NCBI RefSeq assembly: GCF_024586455.1
Contig: NC_065921.1
Location: 42,368,574-42,432,573 of the forward strand
Direction: 5' to 3'
Length of the DNA stretch: 64,000 nucleotides
Source: Bactrocera neohumeralis
Lineage: Eukaryota > Arthropoda > Insecta > Diptera > Tephritidae
Shown here: in pieces, positions 1-11,344 of the stretch
Layout: every line of letters starts with the position of its first letter
Position numbering within the stretch: position 1 is the stretch's first letter
The notes under the pieces: generated by a model
Database searches by the model: none
What the model was told of the DNA's origin: nothing
The model's input: the letters and a program-made list of their open reading frames with translations, nothing else
Translations under genes and position numbers: made by a program

Positions 1-80
1 CTTAACCTAACATTTGTCTTACAGCCTTGAAAACAAAATCAATCTCTGTCCAAATGTAAAAATATATAACTTTTAGACCT

Positions 81-654
81 TCAGGATACAAGTTTTGAAT
101 AAGTTTTTGGAAACTGTATATGTCGGGACAGGTAGAGTTTATTGGGTAGAGCTCCATTGGTTGCTTGCGGTTCACTATTGGATGATTGGGTCTGAGGTGG
201 GCTTAGCAGGTGCTGGTCAGATACTAGCAACTGCGCGAACGTGAGGTACTTTTGACATAGCTCCTTGTCCTCAGCAAGGTCCATCATTCAGTGGTTGTAA
301 AATTTCTAAGGGGACACCCGATCGGAATTCAAGCGGTAAGATTGAAAATTTGACCGCAAGGCGGTTGCATTAGCTGCTTGGAAGAGGATGAGATAAGAGC
401 TTATTCATTTGAATAGGATCTAAACTCTTCTCCCGCAGTGCGAGTTCCGCAACATCATCGTTACCGACTTTAGTCTCCTCGAACAAAAGCTCGAGACTGA
501 AGACGGACCCATCAACTGACGATCCGCCCCTCACCGCGTCCGAGAGGATAGAGTCGATATCCATGTTCAGGTGAGTCTGCCCCCACTGCTGGCAGCGGCT
601 TATCCGCCTTAACTTCTGTTGGGAGTATCCTGAGGACCACTCTCTCGACGCCAT
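81..654 (-). other. Uncharacterised open frames, possibly an exon or old element
   Basis: Two open frames follow each other on the minus strand: 94 codons (654 to 370) and 68 codons (287 to 81). Between them the reading is broken by stops. The upstream frame encodes a mildly acidic peptide with the segment SILSDAVRGGSSVDGSVF. The lower one is rich in Pro, Ser and Gln. The stretch is richer in GC than its surroundings, which fits old coding DNA. I recognise no domain. It could be a decayed exon, part of a mobile element, or chance. Confidence 0.15.
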
Positions 655-659
655 AGCTT

Positions 660-2439
660 ATGGTTCCCTTTGCGACACTGAGAGGAGCAAGGGATTGTTT
701 ATTTATGTGAAGCAGCGTTTTTCAATATGGCTCCCGGGTCCTTTACGTGACGTGAAATTTAGCATACATGTCACTAACAGTACAACCAACTTACAGAAAA
801 AAATTTACCGATTCGAAAAACACGCGAAGTACAAATTAAAAATTCACCTTTCAATGTGGTCATTTTATTTTCTAACAAAAATTTATTGCTACTCATGACT
901 TTCGATTTATAGCAGACACTTACACTGAGCTGCAAAAGTATGTAAACACTTACAAATAAGCATTTTCTGTTGCTGCTTTTTGCTGTCGTCGCGTCGTTTA
1001 AGTCCACTTTGCTGTTGTTGCTCAACGATTTATGTGCGTAATAATTGCGACAATAATTGGTGGACGCGAACTAGTTGGCGGCCACTTTGGCCTTTTCAGC
1101 ACAATTACAGTGGGTTTTCTGTTGCTGTCCCGGCTTACATACATTTGTTATGTCTCTTAGTGTAAGCGCAATATTTCTTGAAACTTCTCTACATCTTCTC
1201 TCCATGGTTTAACTCCGCTCTCTACAAATGCGGAGCTCACTGCCAGACTCTTGTTCGCTGATTGGTATCCCATTGGAAAATTTGATATCTTCGCCGTTTG
1301 CAAAGCGGATTTATTTGCTCATCGTTGTTGCTGTTATTGTTGTTGTTGCTGATCCTCAGTATTCTTAGCTGCACACACATTGTCTGGCTTAACTTCGCCG
1401 GTTGTTGCCAGTGATTAGCATTCAATTAGCATTATGGCTTGTGGGCTGTTAAGAACAGCAGCTGAAAGTGTCAACGTGACTCTTGCATTAGATTATTGTA
1501 AGATCGTCGCACTGATAATTGGACATACATACATACATATGTATGTATATATATTTGCATTTAAGTTTTTAAGTGGAATTTAAAGTGCATTTATGATATT
1601 AATAACAGGTAGGAGTGTGTGTTAATGGGTGGTTATAATGAAAAGGATCGCATTATGCGAATTCCTTTATGGAAGCTTTTTTGTAGCTTTAAGCTTTATA
1701 GAAATTGATTTTTAACTTAATGGTGTTTAATGGATAGATTAATATCAATCTATCAATAACTGACATTCAAAATGTTTCTGGATGTGAGCTTATTCAATTA
1801 GTATCGAGTCCTCGTCGGCATCTAAGGAACTTAGAGTATCAAAATAAAGTAAACCTTTCTCTAAAGCTGCAGTTAAAGGAACAATAAAGTATAGTAAGGA
1901 ATGAGCTGTAACAAGATACCGGCGACTAACGCCTTGCAATAAGATTCCATTAATGATTTTGAAAGTCACTTTCTGAAATTCAAAAGATCCTTGTCTAATG
2001 ATCAGTTAAGTTTGGAGCTACGTTCTGCATGGGAAGAACCTATTTTATATGTATATTTCGTTGAACCGTGAAAGAAAAATTGTTTATTTCAAAGGTTTTA
2101 GTTTAAGCTATTCTGCTTTGGAGGCAAATTATAAGTTTTGTCGCTCAGTTAATGAAGTTGTCGCGCCTTCTCGGTCACTTATCCAGCCTAGTTAGGGTTT
2201 CCTGCCTTCCTGATGCCTAGGAGTTTTAAGTGACGATTTATCCTTACTTTTTGATACCAGTAGTTCACTACTGGAGTCATGTGTAGAAGTTTATGCAAGT
2301 GAGGAAAGTTCTCTGAGCGCCATTCACTTGGGAGTGGCCAGTAACGATTCCTTTACATATGGCTCAAACAGCCCACGACTTACGATCTTTGACCAAGTAT
2401 TCGCTGGGTAGCCAAAGAATATCCGTTTGTAGGCGAGAT
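660..2439. other. Intergenic or intronic DNA, no gene seen
   Basis: AT-rich DNA with short TTG/GTT runs near 1010 and 1330 and a TACA/TATG microsatellite near 1525-1555. All open frames are short and show no family motif. A moderately GC-richer stretch at 2150-2420 may be old repeat DNA but matches nothing I recognise. Confidence 0.5.
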
Positions 2440-3500
2440 AAAGTAAGAAGGCGAATGATCCCGATGTTAAAATCGTGTTTGGCGGCATAACGCCACGGTG
2501 GCAAAGAAAACATATTTTGGGCCTGAAATATGATTAGCTGTGGTACTTGATTCCAGCATTGGAAAATTCACCAAGCTACCTGGATGTTTCCGGATCGAAA
2601 AGCCACCAATCACATCGATCATGTTCTGATAGACGGAAGACACGTCTCCATCCAAGATACGTATCCGCCTCTAAGCAGCAAAAAACGCACGTAACCAAAC
2701 ACAAGGAAGGTTTGCCGGGACGGGACGGCATTTCCGGCTCCTTACGTACAGCTGGTACGATGAGGACTGTCGTATCGCAGAGGAGTAAAAACAGACTGCC
2801 TACCTCGCGACGTTACAATTGACCACAACCCGTGCGCGATGGGATAGATACCGAGAGTTGAAGAGGGAAGCGAAACGCATTTGCAGACAAAAAAAGAGAG
2901 AGACCGAAATGGGTGAGTATGAAGAGCTTAACAAGCTGGCCGACGTGGGTGGAAGTGAAACGCAATTGCAAACAAAAAAAGAGAGAGACCGAAATGGGTG
3001 AGTATGAAGAGCTTAACAAGCTGGCCGACGTGGGTAATGCTGGAAAATTCTACGAAAAAATGCGGCGACTAACAGAAGGTTTCAAGACCGGAGCATATTC
3101 TAGTGAAACCCCAAAGGTGATCTAGTGACTGATGCCCAGAGCATACTAAAATTATATAGGGAATACTCCAACCCGCTGAATGACAGTGAAAGCATAACGC
3201 CAGGAGAAAGCGAACTCGACTCTGATGGAGCAGACTTTCCATTGACCGACCATGAAGAAGTCCGAATAGCGATTACCTATCTGAAGAATAACAAAAGCGG
3301 TGGGGGCCGATGGATTGCCGGCCGAGCTATTCAAATACGGCGACATAGTACTGATAAGGAGCATGCATTACCTTCTTTGTAGAATGTGGGAGGACGAAAA
3401 CATGCCCGACGATTGGAATTTAAGTATTCTCTGCCCAATCTATAAAAAGGGAGACCCCACAGTCTGCGCCAACTACCGTTCTATGGAGCGTATCGAGTGA
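2440..3500 (+). mobile_element. RTE-type non-LTR retrotransposon fragment (endonuclease end to start of RT)
   Basis: A decayed retroelement in sense orientation. Near 2560-2680 a broken frame reads like the end of the APE-type endonuclease (TNHIDHVLIDGRHVS). After 2820 comes the basic linker (REAKRICRQKKRE). From 3125 the start of the reverse transcriptase follows: IAITYLKNNKSGG, then in another frame GADGLPAELFKYG and DWNLSILCPIYKKGDPT, ending at ANYRS near 3480. In intact relatives these motifs lie in one long frame; here at least three frame changes and stops intervene. The fragment stops before the catalytic palm motif, so it cannot encode an active enzyme. Clade (RTE/BovB-like) is assigned from memory of such proteins. 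Confidence 0.8.
2866..3035 (+). repeat. 85-bp tandem duplication inside the RTE fragment
   Basis: Bases 2866-2950 and 2951-3035 are two nearly identical copies, both containing AGAGAGAGACCGAAATGGGT and ending in CGACGTGGGT. The duplication lies in the basic linker before the reverse transcriptase. As 85 is not a multiple of three it shifts the frame. Confidence 0.9.
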
Positions 3501-4784
3501 AAGATTAAAGTCCACCAGCGACTAGCGAACTAAATTTTAGCGCTAGAGACTAAATAGTTGCCACCTATAACACTTTTGAGATACTTCATTTGACCTGTGT
3601 AGACATTTTGACGATCGCTCAATTCTTTCTCTATTCTCATACGAAATCGGTTTAAGCTATTGGCGAGTTTATAATTACTTGGCCTGGGGCGCACGTTTGT
3701 GCAATTATTAGTTGAAAAATTAGCCTGAAGCACGCTAAAATAATACAGTGCACATATGCAACATGTGGTTTCAACACCTAACGAACGCACCCATATAAAA
3801 TGATCAACCAAATAAGCCTAGAATAGATTATTACTTTTTGTCGATTTTCCATTCATTTTTCAATGTCTACTCGCCATTCAAACGTCAACGGCCAATCGTC
3901 GCCGCCATTGTCAAATGTCAACTTTTAGTGCTTTGTAATTATTTTTTAAGCCGCTCGACGGCGCAACACACTGCACTAACCCCGCCACACACCACGGCAC
4001 CTCTAATAACTATTGGTCGTCTATAATTCTACAAGTTTTGCGGAATTTGTTGTTGTTGCTTTCCGATTTACTTGAGTAATGCATTTATCGCGTCGCAGCG
4101 AAACAATTATAATCAAAATGTCAAAGTCGTTGCTACTGGTTTCTGTCAGTTGGCAATTGTCACCCAGCTGGGTCTCGGAGAGCGTGCCGGCTGACGGTTG
4201 GTACAGTGTGGCGACTGATCGTGGCGGCCATATGTTGCGGCGTTTGCACTTTTCATGCCCAAATCGGGTTGTGGACTGGGTGTTTGTGAGTTTTTTGTGT
4301 AGACACTGTATTTTTTGTTGCTGCTTCTACTTGTATTTGCCTTTGTCGGCTTGTTCACACCTGATGACGTTCACGGTGGTCGCCGGACTGCCGATCACTC
4401 AGCTGTGGTGTGAACGGGTTTCGCGCAACTGTGATTGTAGCATATTTGCTTAAAGTTAACGATATTTTTCAACCTGTATTGAGATTGCTCGAGTATGACA
4501 GTTATAAAAATTTATATTTTTTTCAAAAATTCTTGAAGTCTTATCATGTTTTCTACCACTTGAACTTCGTCAATGTTTTTAGTATTATTAAGTACAGCCT
4601 GGACTTTTTTGGAATCAAACTTCAATTTCGTCGAAGCTTTTAGTATTGCCAAGTATAGCCTCGTCCACTTTGGAATCAAACTTTGTGCCGAGTTTTATGG
4701 TCTGTCTGTTTGCTTGTGCTATAAATTATTGCTAATTCTGTCATGCAAGCGGGTTTCTTGTGATCAAAAAGGCGAGTCTCCGTT
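3501..4784. other. Intergenic DNA, no gene seen
   Basis: No family motif on either strand. A 124-codon frame at 4079-4453 and its antisense partner are overlapping and of odd composition (Cys/Phe-rich), so I take them as chance. At 4575-4690 a phrase of the form 'agtATT..aAGTAtAGCCT.G.c.tTTGGAATCAAACTT' occurs twice, a short degenerate tandem duplication. Confidence 0.45.
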
Positions 4785-4970
4785 TAGTCATCGATACTCG
4801 CCGTTGTCAATGCGTAAAGGACAATACATGCCTCTTCATGAAAGGACGGGAGTAATGAGAGTCTTATAGAGTTTTGTGCTAGTTTGTCGGGAGAGAACTT
4901 AACATCTCGATTGTCTTTAAAGCTCGGAAAGGTCCTTCCCGATCATGACGGAGCTGTTGGTATAGTAATC
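4785..4970 (-). mobile_element. Short RTE-type retrotransposon relic
   Basis: The stretch parallels part of the better-preserved RTE copy at 56700-56900: 'GATACTCGCCGTTG', 'GCGTAAAGGACA', 'GACGGGAGTAATGAGAG', 'CTTATAGAGTTT'. After that it jumps to a phrase (TTCCCGATCATGACGGAGC) belonging to an upstream part of the element. It is thus a deleted antisense relic with no reading frame left. Confidence 0.6.
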
Positions 4971-5744
4971 CAACGGCCTAGCCGCTTTGTTGTTCTAGAG
5001 ACGTGTAATTGCTTTTCTCGAGCTTACACTTTACCTAGATACCGTTGTTAATATCAATAACAAAATTTAAACTTTTTCATACACCGAACATCCTTCAAAT
5101 TTTGAACGAACAAAACCAAGCTCTGTACTGCAACGATGTCGCATCTACTGTTAACAAGTCAGAATGAAAATCCAAAAAATTGTGTATGCCAAACTTACAC
5201 CAATGTATTATAGAGTGAGAGATATTTTCATGTAATGTTTTATCTAAAACCGATTAGTTAATTGCTGGCATGTAAGGTCTATTAATTACCCCCAAATCTG
5301 GTAGCAAGTTATGCCAAATGGAAAAATACAAAAATAAAGTTGACAACATAAAGTGATCAAACATTTAATTACACAATTAAAACTTATAAAAAAACGAATA
5401 TTTTCTCTAAAAAGTCGTGGAATGCAATAAATAATACGAAATCCAAATAGGAAAAAACGCAATTAGTTGTCTGCGCTTATACGAGTAAGCGAGAATTGCA
5501 AGTAAGCTGCAACTGCCACATGTTATCGCCAACTACAAAACGGTATAACCTTTCGGCGTTGACTTCTAAATGACACTGTCAAACACAGATAATGACATAC
5601 TTATGTATATGTAAAAGTATAAAGCCAAACGATTAAACCGAAACGAATGACAATAATATTGTGCGCGTTTATGAGACAGCATATAGAAAATCCTTATAGA
5701 GAAATAAGAAAAAGAAACCAACAAGACCTTCGACAACTCGGCCT
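4971..5744. other. Intergenic DNA, no gene seen
   Basis: AT-rich sequence without open frames of interest, family motifs or clear repeats. Confidence 0.5.
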
Positions 5745-6660
5745 ATTCCAGGAGGGTAAAATCAAAAATTGATTTAAGAAAAACTTCGGCGAAAAAACGA
5801 ACTGTAATTATAGCATTACTACCGGGTTTGCTGAAAATTTCGACTGTACACTTTCTTTGCATAATATTCAAGTGTCAATAAAACAAAGAACCGCTCGAAG
5901 TAATGAAAATATTGCTGTCGTTCAGGCTGCTGTTGCTGAAGGACTTCTCAAGATTTGGGGCTGTCTTAAACCACAGCCTGGCTGATTTTGAGAAAGGATT
6001 TGATTTCGCAAATTGTTCTCACTCACAAACAGACGCCATTAAAGCACCGGAAGGACGTAAATTTGCTCATTTTGCCTTGGAACCACTTGAAAACGATAAC
6101 GATTTTATCAAGAAAATCATCTTCTCCGATGAGGCTCACTTTCAACTGAGTAGTGCGGTAAATAAACAAAACTATCGATTCTGGTGCGAACAATGATCCT
6201 CAAATTATTCATAAACAACCATTACATTCACAAAATTGACAGTTTGGTGTGGTTTGTGGTCTGGTGTAATCATCGCTCCATACTTCTTTCGAAATAAAGC
6301 TGCTGAGATTGTTACTGCTAATGGCGAGGGGTCTAGATCGATGATAACCAACTTTTTATTGTTGCAATTGGAAAAAGTTTTTCCTGACAAAATCTGGTTT
6401 CAACAAGAGGGGGCGAAAGGAAACGCCGCACGTGCAACAGCAAGAAAAGTTTGGAGACTCGATTATTTCAAGAAATTGTGACATAGAATGGTCTTCAAGA
6501 AGTTGTGATTTAGACTACTCTTGTGGCGTTATTTGAAGAACCCTGGTCTTTAGCAATAAACCAGATTCTCATCAAACTTTAGAAGTCAATATTGAACGTG
6601 CTATTCATGACATATGACTCGATTTAGTGGAAAAAGAAATCGTGGGGGCCATTTGTATGA
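5745..6660 (+). mobile_element. Tc1/mariner-superfamily transposase relic (copy A)
   Basis: A broken transposase in sense direction. Near 5900-5960 the DNA-binding part is seen in a shifted frame (NENIAVVQAAVAEG). At 6110-6190 comes FSDEAHFQLSSAVNKQNYRF with the first catalytic Asp. Then TVWCGLWSGVIIAPYFFRN near 6240, and IWFQQEGAKGNAARATARK near 6390, where the usual QDGA is QEGA, so the second Asp is changed to Glu. The C-terminal part after 6480 is frame-shifted and weakly recognisable. Several frame changes and stops make it a pseudogene. I could not find matching terminal inverted repeats. Confidence 0.8.
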
Positions 6661-6808
6661 TGTTATTATATTCAGAACTTAATTGTATTTATTACGCTTC
6701 AAACTAAATAAAATAAAATTGTTAGGGCAAACAAATAAACTTCGATTTTATTATTCAAAGTAATTACAACCGAGTAGGAGGAATATTCTCCAACTTTCGT
6801 AGTCTTTT

Positions 6809-7691
6809 TATACTCTCGCAACAAAGTTGCTAAGGAGAGTATTATAGTTTTGTTCACATAACGGTTGTTTGTAAGTCCTAAAACTAAAAGAGTCAGATAT
6901 AGGGTTATATATACCAAAGTGATCAGGGTGACGAGTAGAGTTGAAATCCGGATGTCTGTCTCTCAGTCCGTCTGTCCGTCCGTCCGTGCAAGCTGTAACT
7001 TGAGTAAAAATTGAGATATCTTGATGAAACTTGGTACACGTATTTCTTGGCTCCATAAGAAGGTTAAGTTCGAAGATGGGTAAAATCGGCCACTGCCACG
7101 CCCACAAAATGGCGGAAACCGAAAACATATAAAGTGTCATAACTAGGCCATAAAAAAAGATATTAAAGTGAAATTTGGCACAAAGGATAGCATTAGGGAG
7201 GGGCATATTTGGACGTAATTTTTTTGGAAAAGTGGGCGTGGTCCCGTCCCCTACTAAGTTTTTTGTACATATCACGGAAACTACTATAGCTATGTCAACC
7301 AAACTCTATAGAGTCGTTTCTTTCAGTCATTTCCATATACAGTTAATGGGAAGAAATCGGATAATAACCACGCCCACCTCCCATACAAAGGTTATGTTGA
7401 AAATCACTAAAACTGCGTTAACCGACTAACAAAAAACGTCAGAAATACTAAATTTTACGGAAGAAATGGCAGAAGGAAGCTGCACCCAGACTTTTTTTAA
7501 AAATTTAAAATGGGCGTGGCGTCGCCCACTTATGGACCGAAAACCATATCTCAGGAACTACTAATCTAATTAATTTTACAGCAAAATAAAAAAATGTGTA
7601 AATGACGGATAATGAAATCTCGATTATCACTTTATCATGCGAGAGTATAAAATGTTCGGTGACACCCGAACTTAGCCCTTCCTTACTTGTT
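6809..7691 (+). repeat. Long hairpin-ended non-coding repeat, copy 1 (internally deleted)
   Basis: It starts TATACTCTCGCAACAAAG; the first bases fold back on GAGAGTA, and GCAAC pairs with GTTGC. It ends with a GTTCGG/CCGAAC hairpin and the tail CTTCCTTACTTGTT. Inside are a run of CCGT/CTGT units near 6950-6985 and repeated phrases CCACGCCCAC and GCCCACTTATG. Compared with the copy at 49719-50782 it lacks roughly 180 bp after 'CTCAGGAACTACTA' near 7565. A 164-codon antisense frame here (7302-6808) is not credible as a gene, because all copies look like non-coding sequence with family-specific structure. Confidence 0.85.
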
Positions 7692-7734
7692 TATATTTAT
7701 GTATAATGAACTTTAATGAACCAAATATGTCCCA

Positions 7735-7935
7735 TTTTGGTTGGCCATTTTTCCGCTAGAGACATTATTCCATCAGTGTAAAACTTTTCAGATTTTTAGG
7801 CGAAAAACTGAGACAAGTACTTTTCACAAGCTTCTCTTGAAGCCAACTTTACTCCATTAAGGGAGTTCTGCATTGACCGAAACTAATGGTAGTCCGATGG
7901 TGCAAGGTCAGAGCTATATGGTTATATTAGACTAT
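7735..7935 (-). mobile_element. Mariner transposase C-terminal relic (DD34D type)
   Basis: On the minus strand the end of a mariner-like transposase can be read with stops: KLASREACEKYLSQFFA, a stop, then KSEKFYTDGIMSLAEKWPTK and MGHIW. Upstream, the region of the third catalytic Asp is recognisable as a degraded HHRTTISF...-type stretch in a shifted frame. Only the last quarter of the gene is present. Confidence 0.65.
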
Positions 7936-8410
7936 ATTATTTCAGTAGAAATATAGATCTAAGTTGCAGCTACTGACTTTAAGTATACATATTAAATACA
8001 CATTTTTGCGACTCCTCACTATGTGGATAGCGCGCTTAGCTGGACAAAAAAAAAAACACTGAAACGGTAAGTGTCCGGTTATAGGGAATTTTACTGTAGT
8101 TAGTTGATTGGCTAGTTGAAAGATGAGACCGAAATACAAGTATTGCCTGACCGCTCTTAAATCATTAATAGGCTAATTGTTCCCCCAGATGACAGCACTC
8201 AATAACTCGGGAGATTAAATAAAAGTCTTCGTTTTGTTTAGTCATAATTTTTTTAAAATTCTGTATAGCCGTGATTCCTATATTAGCCGTGTAAGGCATA
8301 CCTTCTCCATCAGCTGAAGGTTCTGTACTGATCTACAATTTTAATGTTTCCAGACTACAAAGTTTCAAAAGATGAGATCTTGGGGTAAGTGCCCTGTTAC
8401 AACCTCCTCC
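7936..8410. other. Intergenic DNA, no gene seen
   Basis: AT-rich spacer between two mariner-superfamily relics. No motif or repeat recognised. Confidence 0.45.
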
Positions 8411-9267
8411 ACAGTAAACTGATCCATTTCAAGGTTCCTTACTTTAAAGAAAAACACAGAAGATTCAAATTTAATGGGAAATGCTTATTATCATGCGTAA
8501 GAAGATCCTTTGGAATTTATTTTTTGAAGATTATCTCTTTCAAATGTTGTCCGCGGCCACGTCTCAGATGGTCCAACCGTTGAGTCCAATTTTTGATTAC
8601 TCGCTCAAGCATTTCGACTGGCAACTGGCGAATGCCACGCCTGATATTTTGTTCCACGGCCTGAATCGTAGCGGGATTGTCCGCATAGTCTTTAGACTAT
8701 ACATATTCCCACAGGAGAAAGTCTAACGGTTTGATATCACACGATTTTGGTGGTCAATCGACTGGCCCAATCGTGAAATTATTTGCTCACCGAAGTGTTC
8801 TCTCAATAAATCCATTGCTTGATGCTTGGTGAGGAAAGTGGCGCAATTTCAAACATCAAATAGTCGGTTATGATGACGCGATAATGATCGCCATTGGCGG
8901 TTACGTTCTCACCGGCATCATTTTTCAAGAAATGTGGACCGATGATTCTACCTGCTCACAAACCACATCAAACCGTTGTTTTTTCTGGACGAAATGGCAA
9001 AACTTGAATCTCTTTAGATTGTCCTTCGCCCCAAATGCGGCAATTTTTCTTGTTTAAATACCCATTGAGCCAGAAATGGGCCTCATTGCTAAACAAACTT
9101 TTGCTCGAAATCGTTAGATTTTTTTGAACTGTTCAAGAGCCTACGCTTGGCGTAAGTTTTTTCATGATGGAAATCCAAACAAAATTAAACTTGACTGCTT
9201 GACACAACTCACGTGTGATCTGTCAAAAAAGGCTATTGTAAAAAGTACCTTTACTTAAATCACCCGT
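8411..9267 (-). mobile_element. Tc1/mariner-superfamily element relic (copy B, 'GGTGATCC' family)
   Basis: Minus-strand transposase. From the right: FSNEAHFWLNGYLNKKNCR near 9060-9110 (first Asp of FSDEAHF replaced by Asn), then CGL-AGRIIGPHFLKNDAGEN with stops near 8930-8980, then VIITDYLMFE, and near 8700-8760 SCDIKPLDFLLWEYVYS in a shifted frame with the third Asp kept. The right end reads CACCCGT followed by TA at 9268, i.e. an inward ACGGGTG terminus. A related ACTGATCCATTTCAAGG at the left (about 8413) is the likely other inverted end. Stops and frame shifts make it inactive. Confidence 0.78.
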
Positions 9268-11041
9268 TATATCTTGCAAATCATCAGTATACATATATGA
9301 CCCTGGAATACGAACTTTGGCTTAAATCTGAATATAAGTGCCAGTCTAACTGATGATTGACACAAATTTTCTTGAAAGGGAGAGACACGCTTAAAGGTGA
9401 CAGCATATTAAGCATGACTTTTAAGGTCCATATGGAAGTAACTTTCATGCAACAACAGTTCTCAGCAAGCAAGTGCTTCGGACTCGCTAACATATTGTGG
9501 AGCTTGGTGCTTAAGTCGCGATCAATTATTTCATGCAGCCCGCCTGAATTTAGAAATCTCTAAGCCAGGCAATTAAGCCCGGTATGTCCCATGTGAGTGT
9601 TTGCGTAGATGAATGAGCGCTTTTTCGACGAATTTGTATGAAGCAATGCAAGCAATTAATTGCAATTAAAAGGCAAATTAAAAGCACATACGGCGATTAT
9701 CGCAAAATGTAATTGAATGAAAGGAAAAACAACAATGGGAAATAAAAAGCAACAACAACATATAATTAACCACAACAACCAATGACAGCGACCGTCCGAA
9801 AGATTTATGGAGCTTTTTGATATTTTCAGCATAAATTATGCCACAAGCCCATGGGTACCATAATATAATATATGTAAAGCAATAAAGCAATAGCAACAAC
9901 AAACAGTGTACAACAACATTGTCAACTCTAGGCTATCAGCGGCTATGGCAACGCGCATTGGCGGCGGCGACAACGCTTTAATCGCTTGCGGATTGAGATA
10001 TTTAGCCGCCAGCAAGAACACACTGTCTACAATAGCAACAATAAAAATAACAACAACAGCAACAATTGGTGTGTTGGTTGTGGCGTCAACTAGCAACTGG
10101 TTGTTTGTTGCCACATAATCAAATGTAGCTGTATATATCTATGCTGCGGGCTTTTGTATGTATGTATGTGTATACATATATGTATGTTTTCATGTATATG
10201 TGGATGTGTGTTTGTAAGCGTGTTTCTAAACTGCGGCTTCATTGGATGCTTGGCGAGGTTAATTACATGTTTAACTCATACTTGCCGCCACGTGTGTTTG
10301 TGTGTGTGTGTTCACATGCAATATACGCTTTGCAACATGTTGCGCGCCACTCGAGTTGTTCAGCAACATTTCACAGCGCTTTTTGTTTTCATATTTCATT
10401 ATTGTCGACGATTATTAATGCTACGCATGCGCACGGGCGACATTAGTGGCACGCAGAATGGGGTGTAGTCCAATAAATGTTCGTGTGCATGGCTACAAAT
10501 GTTTTGTGCCAACAACCTGTGTATGCGCATGCGTATAACAGTTATGTTGCAATTTGTACTGCGGCGTGTGATTGGTGCGGCGACTGCGTGAGAAAATCAG
10601 CAAATCTGCGATTTAATAAACATAAATAAAAAGCATGTGTGTTTGGGGGGCAAAAAGTACTCAGCGGCATAAAAACAAACACCATTGCAACATTGTTTGC
10701 TCGATAATTACGGAAGATGACTAATAAAGGCAACAGGAAAACTCAGTGCTCGTGTCCATGCGCGTACGCGAGCAACGGAAATTGCTTTGACTGGCGCCAT
10801 CAGGGCGTGTGGTTGGCGTCCGTGTTTACATTGTGCTGATTTATTGCACAATATTTATCAATATTAATTTCCTTGAATTGATGACGTTTTCCTACTGGGA
10901 AAATCGAAAGTTTAGTTTCGATTTTTTCTATTTTCGAAAAACTTCGTTATGAATAATTATGGAACTAGAGAATGTGACAGTTTCGTCCTACTATTACTTT
11001 TTTATTTCTCTCGGAACATGTTGCTACAGTGTATACAAGTT
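9268..11041. other. Low-repeat intergenic or intronic DNA with CAA-type microsatellites
   Basis: Contains AACAAC runs (9720-9780, 9890-9920, 10030-10065), a TGTA/TATG microsatellite and GT-rich DNA. Overlapping frames on both strands over 9836-10468 are of biased composition and have no family motif. Nothing identifies a gene. The lack of recognisable transposons makes this one of the more host-like stretches. Confidence 0.45.
10155..10215. repeat. TATG/TGTA microsatellite
   Basis: Alternating TATGTATG, ATACATATATG and TGTG units over about 60 bp. Confidence 0.8.
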
Positions 11042-11293
11042 TTCACCTGATTTACATTCGAGTGACTTCTGGCTATTCAGCAAATTCACATGACCATTCC
11101 GAGGACACCGTTTTGACTCAATCGAATATATAAAAGTTGAATCGAAGAAAGCTCTGCTGTCCACTACGACGGAGGATTTTTCCAAGTGCTATGATGACTG
11201 GAAAATTCGTTGGCATAAGTGTATTGCAGCGCGAGGAAATTACTTTAAAGGAGATGAAATGGACAAAATTCAGCCTTCAATTTGATCACAGTA
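11042..11293 (+). mobile_element. Mariner transposase C-terminal relic, sense strand
   Basis: Reading from about 11047 the frame gives SPDLHSSDFWLFSKFT, a stop (TGA at 11092), then PFRGHRFDSIEYIKVESKKA and further on DWKIRWHKCIAARGNYFKGD, ending at a TGA near 11284. The SPDL..SD block carries the third catalytic Asp of mariner transposases, and the DWKIRWHKCI...NYFKGD block is the usual C-terminus. The rest of the gene is missing. It faces the opposite-strand mariner piece next door. Confidence 0.8.
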
Positions 11294-11344
11294 TTATGTA
11301 CAATGTGAGAAAAAACTTCCACGAAATTGTAAATAAAACGCAAG

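Noticed and set aside
4079..4453. 124-codon plus frame rich in Ser, Cys and Phe
   Set aside because: No domain, an overlapping antisense frame of 70 codons, and no start or splice context that stands out.
6808..7302. 164-codon antisense frame in hairpin-ended repeat copy 1, with partial matches in copies 2 and 3
   Set aside because: The same DNA is also open on the other strand in other copies; frames are not consistently kept, so similarity reflects repeat identity rather than coding selection.
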